DNA from: Pectinophora gossypiella
Lineage: Eukaryota; Arthropoda; Insecta; Lepidoptera; Gelechiidae
Direction of reading: 5' to 3'
Assembly: GCF_024362695.1 (NCBI RefSeq)
Contig: NC_065419.1
Coordinates: 2,480,678-2,544,677 of the forward strand
Length of the DNA: 64,000 bases
Shown: piece after piece, positions 45,961 through 57,600 of the stretch
Layout of the letters: each line of letters begins with the position of its first letter
Numbering within the stretch: the first letter of the stretch is position 1
Position numbers and translations under genes: made by a program
Notes under the pieces: model-generated
Database searches by the model: none
What the model saw: the letters and a program-made list of their open reading frames with translations, nothing else
What the model was told of the DNA's origin: nothing

Positions 45961-46504
45961 AAGTGACTACGATGAGTTAAGAATCGTAATGAAGGAAATA
46001 TTAAATAATGAGTAATGAACATGATTGTTAGGATTTGAAGTTAGTTATCACAAGTGACAACGATTGGTCTAAACTGCAAAATTCAAAACGACAATCAGAA
46101 TAAATTACATTTTAGGACTCGTCAACATATAGGGGTTGAAATTTCCTCTGGTTGCATCGCATCGAACTTTCATATACTTCTATCCTTTTCTGTCACTCAA
46201 AACCGTCATTTGTAAGAGCGAGAAAGCCGTTCCAACCGCACACGGCGCAATCAACGAGTCGCACTTATATGATTTTTTTACTATTTTCTGAGTGTCAGAA
46301 AAAGATAGAAGCGTAGAAAAAAGCGACGCGGTGAGGCCCAATGTAGTCCATACCTAATGCATTTGTAAACCAGGCTTAAAATATAAACAAAATAATTATA
46401 TATTTACGACATCAAGAGAAATAATAGGAAGCCATAACAAGAAAAGTATTCATGCTAAAATACATGCTAATGTCAACAATTGCCATACAAAAGACCACAA
46501 TATA

Positions 46505-46935
46505 ATACAGCTTAGGCCGGTCGCAGATTGTACGGGAATTCGTACGAATTCCAACTCGTACGTACACGTACGAACAGTAGTTATGACGACCAACACGCAC
46601 ACATTGCGAGCTCCCTTAAAAGTTTCGAATAATATGGTAGTTTCCAACTAGTCAAATCAGTTACTTTTTACTAGACGTCAAAACACGAAATTACTATGGA
46701 ATATGTATGAAAAAGGCACACTGTGACGTGATACAAAAACGTGACAAAATGTCGCACTTATTATTAAATTTTTCCTTTTATTCATAAATAAGTTCAGAAA
46801 TAGAAAAAAGAAAACGTTTTTTGTCACCTTTAGATCTGTTTTAATTTAGTAATTAGAATTTCGTAATTTATTTTTGACTTAGTAAACTACCCAATTCGTA
46901 CGGATTCGTACGTGTACGCACGAGTGGAATGAGGA
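46505..46935. mobile_element. MITE-L inserted between GTACG-rich palindromic arms
   Basis: 46635-46892 is MITE-L. The flanks GGAATTCGTACGAATTCC (46540) and ATTCGTACGGATTCGTACG (46895) are inverted partners of another small element. Confidence 0.6.
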
Positions 46936-47269
46936 GTTTTCCAGTAGGTATAGTAATTCTAGTTCTTGAAGTAGAGATGGCGCTCTAAACACTTTTGAAT
47001 TTGAATTTGGAAGTTTATTCAAGCAAATAGATGAAAACAAAATTAAACAGTCCATTTATTTGCATCATTCGCTTTATTATTTTTACGAAAAGTAAAATAT
47101 ATATTTATACACAAACACAGAATAATATACAATTCCTTACAAATAGAAAAACTCCTCCAAAGCATCATACTGAGGCAAAGTACCCAAAACACTGGCAGCA
47201 TTTCCCCTTTGAGCTCTAATTAATTATATATTTTTTTCGCTTTAATTATTTTATTAATAAGAAGAAAAA

Positions 47270-47490
47270 AAAGTTTGACGTGTGCTGTAAACTTAATTCT
47301 GTCGGGTTATTAGCCAATGTTATTTTTTATAGGGTTGTTTTAGATTTGTGCTTAAAATTGACGTGTGTTCCATAAATTTTATGCTTGTCGATTACCCATC
47401 CCTTTCCTTTTCGGCGGATAAAAAAATGACAGGTATAACTTAAAATAAAATTAGATGGTGTGTCCAGGAATTAGCACCATTATTGGATAA
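47270..47490. mobile_element. MITE-K copy, half
   Basis: TGGAACACACGTC in reverse and ACTTAAAATAAAATTAGATG to AGGAATTAGCACCATTATTG; the left arm is truncated. Confidence 0.6.
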
Positions 47491-48224
47491 CTTCCCTTGA
47501 ATGCTATTATCATGCCATTCAAAGCTTTCCTAACTTTAGGACCTAAAAAAAAATTGTACACCTAGACTGGTATGCTGCAGTGGATGTATGTAATATTGTT
47601 TAAGACCTTCTTGAGCTGTAGCAATGCAATAAATACATTTGAATTTGAAAGCGATATGAACGCCATCTCTGTACAATGATGGAACCAACTGGAAAACTCG
47701 TCCAAATCACGACCGGCGTTATGCATAATAAATATAAATATATATTACGACTACGTTTAATAGTGGTAACGCCTCCTCCAGTATCTGGAACTAACCGGAA
47801 TTTTGAGTAAATATCTGTTTTTTTTAATGAAAGATATTTGTATGGTGTGTATTTGTTGAAAAGATATAAATATACGAGTATTTAAGATTTTTAAATATGG
47901 AAACACTTTATAATTACATTCGTTCGCGGAACTGTTTCCATATATAAAAATCTTAAATATATTTATATATTTTCAACAGTATTGAGTTTTTAGAATAGAT
48001 ATATCTCGAATACCTGCCTTAAAGCAGGGGAATGATAAAACATTATAGTGTTTTCTTTTTATAGTACACAGAAGAATGAAAATATAGTATGTTTAAAATA
48101 GTAGTGTCATCGATCACACAATCCACATGAGATAAGAAAATAGCAGTGTGGTAGTTATATCGCCATTTTTAATTGATTTATTTCTATATTAATTCTATAT
48201 TCTTCTGCGATGGAAAATTCCACT
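47491..48224. other. Intergenic; nothing firm
   Basis: ATTTTTAAATATGGAAACAC and TTCCATATATAAAAATC near 47887-47950 form a loose palindrome. No gene. Confidence 0.35.
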
Positions 48225-48300
48225 TGCCAACTACTCATAATAATGGTCTGTATCATCCCTCAAAGTTTTCGTTACGATGTAACTAACACCCTGTATATAT
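48225..48300. repeat. MITE-H right arm, just past Mlf
   Basis: GGAAAATTCCACTTG to GTAACTAACACCCTGTA lies downstream of the Mlf polyadenylation signal. Confidence 0.6.
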
Positions 48301-48353
48301 ATATGTATATATTTAATTGAGGACACAAATTTTTACCTGGATTGAAACTGGCT

Positions 48354-48359
48354 TTTATT
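48354..48359 (-). terminator. Candidate polyadenylation signal of Mlf
   Basis: AATAAA on the minus strand, 83 nt beyond the Mlf stop codon. It lies in a run of (ATTT) repeats, so the choice of site is uncertain. Confidence 0.45.
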
Positions 48360-48441
48360 TATTTATTTATTTAAATTATAGATAAAGGCGTTTACGTGGT
48401 TTTGGCTATAAGGCGATGATATGTGAAGTCGAGGTGACGTG

Positions 48442-48604
48442 TTAGTGTATTGTCTGCAGACGGTACCTGGTGGTAAGCGGGCTAGCCGACGTGCGCAGCG
48501 GGCGCCGCGCGGTGGGGCGCACGCGCCGCTCTCGGGGCTCGCTACTGGGGCGGTCCGTACTATACCGGTCCGTACTGTATCGGTCTGTGCTTGACGGACT
48601 AGCA
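48442..48604 (-). CDS. Mlf: Mlf exon 7 (stop)
   Basis: The acceptor is TTATTTCAG|T, which completes Asn216. It encodes ASPSSTDRYSTDRYSTDR, a short tandem STDRY repeat, then a basic Arg-rich tail ending RYRLQTIH and TAA at 48444-48442. The phase matches exon 6. Weak conservation makes it less certain than exons 1-5. Confidence 0.8.
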
Positions 48605-51600
48605 CTGAAATAACGTGCGCTAGCTACTTAGCTGGACTAGTTACTAGGGCTAGATGGATCCGGACTGACTTTGCACAGAAAATACCGCATCTATTTTAAC
48701 ATACATCCTTGTTTTGTTTTATACATTTATGTATTTTAATTGCTAAAGTAGACACATATCTTGGCTGTAACCTGGAACCTGACAGAGGGCAGCAGTAACT
48801 GTCAGTACTATTCAGAGGCGAAGGAAGAGGCGAAGGACAGGAGTCCTAGTATGGATTTGTAATAGACTACTCTGGGCGCCATCCCACTTGCGTAAGACAG
48901 AGTACTGCGGGGCGGAAGGCAAGAGGGAAACCACTGCCCTATTTTTCCCTAAAAAAGTAGCAATCATGCTACACCGACAAGAGCGTGGCTCTTAAATTAG
49001 TGATGATGACCTTTTTGTAATATTGTATAGACTAATATAAATAGCGAAGAGTGGGTGTATATACTTTACACCTCTGCCTACCCCTTCGGGGATACAGGCG
49101 TGATGCTTTGTAGAAACACGCAGCAAAATGTGAATTTAAATGAATTTCAAAAGATCGCATCGTAGGCTGAAAAAAATATCGGAAACTCCTCTGTAAGGCC
49201 AACTGCTTTAAAAGGGAAAGGAATTAAACAACCAATAAAGCACTTTCTGTAATAAAATCCAGATGGCGCTGTCTAACACTGCCTTTGTTTAAACTTTTAA
49301 TTTCATGGATTTCAAACAGATGCACCTTCTATCTTTGGTTCTGGGTATACAATTATGACCCTTGTTATTACAACCTGGTACACATCTTCCACCCATTATT
49401 ATTCTAATCAAAATGCAGCAAAGGAAATTTAGGTAACAACTTAATTATATACAAATGTGATCCAAATATTAAATAAATAACTTTAATTTTATATATGGCT
49501 CTCCCATCACATTATACAGGGTGTTAGTGATATCGTAACGAATACTGGGGGGGATGACTCAGACCATGATTTCGAGTTGATATCAAGTGGAATATCCTGT
49601 CGGAAAATTCATATCGATTTTAGTGTTTTTTTTTTCAATTAAGTATATACTTTTGCGAAGGAAAATTCCACTTAATATTAACTCAGAATCATGGTCTGCA
49701 TAACCCTTCAAAGTTTTCGTTACGATGTCACTGACACCCTGTATTTGTGAAAAATTATGTACCCGAGCATTAAGAATACAGTTAATTATCACGTAGGAGT
49801 TGGACAGCGCCATCTATCACTTTTTTGGGTAAAGCGGTCTAGATAGTCCCTCATCAAATCAATCAACCAGAATAATTTGTGCTCCCATTTACAAAAGTGC
49901 AGTTCCATCTAACCCTCAATAAAAAGAAAAATATAATACATAATAAAAAGAAAAATAAATATAAAAGTGTAAATAACTATCAAAATAAAGAAGAGCTATG
50001 CATATAAACATGCCAGCCACTACAATGTACATTATAGAAATAGTCTAAAAAGCAAAAAAAAATACATTTTCTAATAATAATATTCTAAAGTATACTGAAA
50101 TACGATTGGTTTGTGGCTAGACTTGGCTTTTCGTAGTTTTCAGTTGCTTTTTACTGCCATACAAAAAACCTTGTTTTACACAGACACCACAGATTGACGT
50201 TATCGTACGGTCATGAGTACTAATATGTATATGTCACCGTAAAATTGTAAATAACGTTAGATTATAATCTATCTCGCGAGATTGTGAACTGTCGAATAAT
50301 TATGAATCGTATCATATTGCTTACAATTTAACGTATTATTTTTCGGTAGATTATAATTTATCGAAGTGAAACCGTCAAATTGTGATACGAAACGCACCTC
50401 GCGTGCTATACCATAGAGTTACAAAACTATTAGAGTGAGCATAATGTTAATTTGGGATTCTCTTAAAATGCATAAATGTTTTTGTCATAATTTTAATTAT
50501 CATAATCCTTTTTGCATCGATAGATTATAATCTAACGTTATTTACAATTTTACGGTGACATATACACTTTGAAACCATGTCACATTAACTTTTATGACAA
50601 ATAAAACCGTAAGTCTCATAATAGTCAAATATTCAGTACGGTGTCACTAATTCCCTGTATATGTGTCCGCGAGCAGCGACTGTTCGACTTTACTATAACG
50701 TACGGTCGCGAGTATCAATATGCATACATTTTAGTACCATGTCACATGATTTTTTTTGGCAAATTGCATTGTAAGTCTCACTAAATGTCAAATAATATAT
50801 GTTAGTGCGACATAGTCCCAAAGTGGGTACATTATATTGCTCATGACTGTACGTAGCGTGCACGTAAGAAGAGCAAGGGAAAGAAAGAGATAGAGTGAGA
50901 GCATGTACTGACTTGGCGGAGGGCGCGGGCGGCAGCGCCAGCCTGGGCGGGTCGCGGCGCGGCGCGGCCGGCAGCGCCCGCGCAGGGTTGCCCGCGCGGC
51001 CCGCCGCGCCCGCCTTCACCTGGAACTCCCTGCAATACAGAACACATCCACGGTTACACCCCTAACGTAGCACGACTGATCTCTGTCCTTCTTCTTCTTC
51101 TTCTATCGAGTTGTGAGGTGGAATACCAGCATCATCAACACTGGTGTCAGAGTTATCATTGAGCCGTCAAAGGCCCCTGACACGGCTCATGTAACGATTA
51201 CTCACTTACATCAGTAAGTAGAAACCGAGACCAACGCAACGGCTTAACGTGCCTTCCGAAGCACGGATCATCCTACTTTTGGACAATCAGGGATTGTGAT
51301 TTGATTTGAAAGGGATTTTTGTGATATATCCCCACCGGGATTCGAACCCGGGGCCTCTGGATCTTGAGCCCAACGCTCAACCACTGGACCACGGAGGCCG
51401 TTAATTGGAAATAAAAAATAGACTCTAAATTACATTACAAAGTGTATACAGACATGTTATTTTTTTAACAGCCAATGTACGCAATAACCACGAAAAAAAC
51501 CGCATACATTATCTAAATGATGACGCAGCGTTGCGTGTGTCTATCGCGTGATGCGACCTCGTAATATGAAAGGGAACTCAATATAATATAACTTAAGCTC

Positions 51601-54600
51601 ACTACATCTTCTTCTTCTATAGTGTGGGTTGTGAGGTGAATTACCAACCCCATCAACCCTGGTGTCAGGGTTACTATTGAGCCGCCAAAGGCCCCTGACA
51701 TGACTCATATAACGACTACGTACTTACATCAGTAAGTAGTAACCGAGACCAACGGCTTAACGTGCCTTCCGAAGCACGGATCGTCTTACTTTCGGACAAT
51801 CAGGTGATCAGCCTGTAATGTCCTAACCAAACTAGGGACCACAAAGTGATTTTTGTGATATTTTTTGTGATACCGGGAATCGAATTCAGGACCTCCGGAT
51901 CGTGAGCCCAATGCTCAACCACTGGACCACGGAGCTCACGACTGTATCCCAATTGGGGTAGTCAGAGATGCATCCATTGCAGTTTTTCCCACTGGACAGA
52001 TGATCAGACTAATCTGACCAACGGAAGTTCTGCTATCGCTATGGCAGTATCTTGGGCTGATAAACTATAAATTACGATGTTGGAATTGTCATCAAATAAA
52101 TGATTTGATTTGATCGACACGAAAGAAGAAGACACTGACTATAGACATGATTACATTGTTTTAAGTTTACGCGGTTATTATCATAATTAAAACACAAACG
52201 GGTTCATGGCACTTGCAACAGTGTCGAAATATCGGGAGTCTCATATCCCTATTTCAAACGCGGTAAGAACCCGTTATTATATGTTTTGATTATAGACATG
52301 ATTGATGGTCATGATGGGTGGTCATACCTGTCGAAGTCCTCGGCCTCCTCCTCTTCGATGTTGATGAACTCCTGGCGTTCCTCCGCGTCTCCCGAGTACA
52401 GGTTCTGTTCGCGCTCGATCAGGTGGGCGCGCTCGCCGATGTGGTGACCTGGAGTACATTAAATACAGGGTGTTAGTGACATCGTAACGAAAACTTTGAG
52501 GGATGATTCAGACCATGATTCTGAGTTGATATCAAGTGGAATTTTCCGTCGCAAAAGTATGGATAGGAAAATAATTAAAAAAAACACAAAAAAAATCATG
52601 ATTTTTTTGACAGGAAATTCCACTTGATATCAACTCAGAATCATGGTCTGAATCATCCCCCTCAATATTCGTTACGGTGCCACTAACACCTATACCTATT
52701 TGTATGGCTACCGTATGTACTTGTACGGGGTGTAAGTGACATCGTAACGAATACTGAGAGGGATGATTCAGCTGATTATTCTGAGTTAATATTAAGTGGA
52801 ATTTTCCATCGCAAAAGTATAGTTTTGAAAAAAATTAAAAAAAAAAACTAAAAAAAATACATGATTTTTGCGACGGAAAAATCCACTTGATATCGACTCA
52901 GAATCATGGTTTGATTCATCCCTCAAAGTTTTCGTTACGATGTCACTAACACCCTGTATACCGTTTATTGTTTGTTGTAACTTCGGAAGGCACGTTAAGC
53001 TGTTGGTCCCGGTTACTACTTACTGACGTAAGTAGGTAGGGTTGATGAGGTGGGTATTCCACCTCACAACCTATACGATAAGAAGAAGACCGCACACAAG
53101 TCATCTCCGCTGGTGTAGTCCCTGCCTTACGTTACCAACCACGCTTATGCCGCATGACGTCATGGCAACGCTTTTTTGTCTGCGCGAAAATAAATTATGA
53201 CTTACAAAAACTACGCCTATTTGTGTCTGCCTCATAAATTATTTCGAACGCATCACGCCTGTATCCCCAAAGGGGTAGACAGAGATGTGTAGTACACCCA
53301 CTCCTGTAGGGCAACCATGCGCAACGTGATAAAATTTTGTCACGGTCTTTTTATCGATTCTGACGATATAATTTTGTCGTTTTGTCGATTCAAGCTAATA
53401 TGTGACCCCAAATAAGTCATGTCGTCATGTTCAAAATCACGTGCCACGCATGTTAGGGAAAAATACAATCTTACAGATTTCGACAAAATTTATTGAATCG
53501 ATCTATAATTTTATCACTTTGCTCATGTTGTTGGCCCATGTAATAGGGATGAGCCTATTGCCATTAACCGGGCATAAATCCTGCTAAGATCGGTTACGTC
53601 AGCCATATGAGAGCGCATCTTAGGCGTTCCTAGATTGGAGACTTGTCGCCATCGCCGAATACGGCTGGAAAGGATATATAAATCCTGGAAAACACGTGAC
53701 TGTTCGCGTCGTTTTTTTTTTTATTTTTATTAAAATACATTGTTCTCGCAATTTATTTTTTATTATTTACTCAGGTAGGTATATGCTACAGACGTAATTC
53801 CCCTTTATTGATGGAAGTTTATTTAATGGCCTATATCTTGTAAACCGCAGATTTTATTGCGGTTTTCGCAATGCGTAAACGAAAGGAAAATTTTTATTTA
53901 CGCACGAACCATAATCAACGACATGGCTCATGTAACGACTACATACTTACATTGGTAAGTTGTAACCGTGACCAACGGCATAACGTGCCTTCCGAAGCAC
54001 GGGTCATCTTACTTTCGGACAATCAGGTGATCAGCCTGTAATGTCCTAACCAAACTAGGGATCACAGAGTGATTTTTGTTATATGTCCCCACCGGGATGA
54101 GAACCCGGGGCCTCCAGATCGTGAGCCCAACGCTCGAACCACTGGACCACGGAGGCCGTTGTGTGCGGTGTGCGGGATGAGATGTTTTTCACCTCGGGTG
54201 AATCTACCGGAGCTGTGCGTAAATAGCGTACTGAGTAGCAGAGATGTGTGCTGGCTAGTTTCAAGAGCCACGTTTCGTAAACAGCTATGCACCGTTTTAA
54301 GAAACACATATGGATATGGTTTTTGTCAACAAAACCTTGCAATAGACAAGCTTATTTTATCCGGATTGCAATTATAGTAAAGAAATCGACGTACTTATAA
54401 AGTTAGGTTAGGTTAGGTTAACTTTGCAACTTAAACCCGCATCGTAAATCTTTCATTCATTCGCTCTTGTCCGAACCAACTAAGCATCCCTTTCTGATTT
54501 CTCGTCGCTACATTTTCTTTCACGCGAAAAGACTCACTGTCTATATTGGCCTCGATTCCTGCAAACACCTCCTAAATTTACTTTTAAGTTATACCTGTCA

Positions 54601-57600
54601 TTTTCTTATTCACCGAAAAAGAAAGGGACGGGTAATCGACAAGCATAAAATTTATGGAACACACGTCAATTTTAAGCACAAATCTAACACAACCCTATAA
54701 AAAAATGTATTGGGTAATAACCCGACAGAATTAGGTTGACAGCACACGTCAAACGGTTTGCATACCAGCGAGATATTTTTTTGATTCACCCGGGTTATTC
54801 ATTAATTTACTCATTTTTCCTAAAATTAAGAGCTTGTCGGCGGATAAGAAAATGACAGGTATAACTTAAAGTAAAATTAGGAGGTGTCTGCAGGAATCGG
54901 GGCCATTGTATGTATAATTATCGCTTCCGCTTTCGCGTGCGCTCTCACAGTCCACACAAATAGGGTCCAATCCAAGAAGAAGCCATCCACAATACTTCTT
55001 AAACTTTGACTATAACCAAGCAAAGTACACCAAGTTTGTTGAATACTTATACAATTTAAATGGCGAATGTTTTATTAGAGAATAAAAAATTTTAAAGGTT
55101 ACATTGTTACGGATTCTCACCGCTACACTGTTGAATAAGTTAAAGAAAAGTTAGCGGCATTGTGCTCAGTTGGAAGAACGCTCGACTCTCCCTGTGAGGT
55201 CGCACGTTCGAAACCACCAGCGGTTAGGTCCGCTGAATCCAGGAACGTCCAGCAACGAGCCTATACCAATCATTTTCCAATTTCTTTCGAACTCATGTTT
55301 GGACTATAAATGATCACCATGTGCTCGGCTGTGAAGGAAAATATCGCATCGTGAGGAATACTAGACTCCAGAGAAATGCGTTTGTAGGTGACTTAACCTG
55401 TATTGGGCTGGTTTCCCTTCGGGTTGGAAAGTCAATAGCTGTGTAAAACCTTATAAATAACCGTTTGGGTTGTGTTTATGAAAAAAAGAGCACATAATGT
55501 ACCCCGCAAGTCTCAATACATGAGCCAAATTTGACACGAGTAAGTATGTCAAATAGTTTTTGTATTATGAGGGGGTCAAAAGTGGCTCCAACTGGTTCGT
55601 GTAATATTACACACGGTGCTGCTCGCCAGTTCTGTCACTTGCTGAACTTGGCTTGATACGCTCCCGTGTATCTAGTCTAGATATAAACGTGTTTTAAACT
55701 GGTAAAATTATTATTATCTAATCTCTTCTATCGTGTGGGTTGTGAGGTGAATTACTAACCTCATCAACCCTGGTGTCAGGGTTATTATTGAGCCGCCAAA
55801 GGCCCCTGACATGGCTCATGTAACGACTACTTACTTACATCAGTAAGTAGTAACCGGGACCAACGGCTTAACGTACCTTCCGAAGCTGGGATCATCTTAG
55901 TTTTTAGACAATCAGATGATCAGCCTGACATGTTCTAACCAAACTAGGGAACACAAAGTGTTTTTTGTGATATGTCCCCACCAGGATTCTTCATTATATT
56001 TGTTTGTACCCCACAGAAATCGTTAAAAGTTTATGATTTGAACGATATAGCGGATATCAGACCGGCAAATCATGAAATGCCGGCACATCGCGATCTGAGG
56101 ACATGGATTACTTTAGTTTTGGCTACATACGTTGTATTTTATATTTGTACAACATTTTAAACTGCGAACACACTTGGAAAATAACTCTTGGCTTCAAAAA
56201 TAACTCGACAATTAGCAGACCTCTTTAGCCGTTTAACAAAAACAGGCCTCTGACTAAACATGTCTTAGGTATGACGTGATAACGACGTGACATGAGTGAC
56301 GTGGTGGTAATTCAGAATACAATACTAATGATTACCACTGAACAAATACTTGAGTATGTGAAAAGAAAATAATTTGCAACCGCGTGGCAGAAGTATTGAC
56401 ACGTTTCGTTACCTTCTTTTTCGAAAAATCATAATCTGATGTGATCGTCTTCAACAAAACCTTGATTTAAGTAGCAATATTGCTATTTGACATTTGTTTG
56501 CATTACGCACTTACTTTTACATGCGCAAATGTCTTCATAATCTCCCTAGCATTATCCCGTTTTTCACAGGGTCCGCTTACCTAACCTGAAGATTTGACAG
56601 GTCCGGTTTTTACAGAAGCGACTTCTTGTCTGACCTTCCAACCCGCGAAGGGAAAATCATCCCAAAACAGGTTAGGTCACACACCTCCGAAGACATGCGC
56701 AAATATCAAATTGCAATATTGCTTTTTAGATGAAATAATTCGATGCGTTTATAATCCCCCATGAGACAGTCTCACAAGGTGATGTCGACAATGTACTCAT
56801 CGGGAATCGAACCTGGACCTCCAGACCGTGACCCTGACGACCACGGAAGCGCCAGTAAAGCTGCTCCACTGCGGGTTGGAGGTAGTTTTACGGCTAATAG
56901 CCGGAACCAACGGTTTAACGTGCCCTTGTAAGCACGGAATTATCTTACTTTTCCGGACAATCAAACGATTCAAGCCTGCAATATCCTTACCAGCTGGACA
57001 GTCTCACAAGGTGATTTCGACAATGTCCCAATCGGGAGTTGAACCCGGACCTACAGGGCAAAACATTCGCAACGTGATAAAATTATCGATCAATCGATAA
57101 ATTTTGTCGAAATCGATAAGTTTGTTTTTTCCCTAACATGCGTGCCACGTTATTTTATTCGTATTTTGACAGAACGACATGACTCATTGGGTTCACATAT
57201 TAGCACCAATCGACAAAACGATATAATTATATCGTCAGAATCGATAAAATGACCGTGACTAAATTTTGTCACGCTGCGGATGTTGGCCCTACTGGTGGCC
57301 CTAACGACCACGGAAGCGCCAGTAACGATGTCAATTTATTATGACGTAAGTGACAATAAAGTGGTTCACAGACTTTTCCACCATTACACTTTTGTGGTGA
57401 AAGTGTTACACTTTCGCCAAAGAAAATGAAAAAGTGCGAACGCGAGAGAGGTACCCGTATATACATAAACTCATGCCCGTAATGGGGTTGGCAGGACCAC
57501 GAGTAATCAAGAGACAACTTGCAGCCGCTGTTCATAGAAAGTCCTAAGGTACCCAGAGAAGATACCCTGAAAACCAACTAGTTTCCAACTAGTCAAATCA

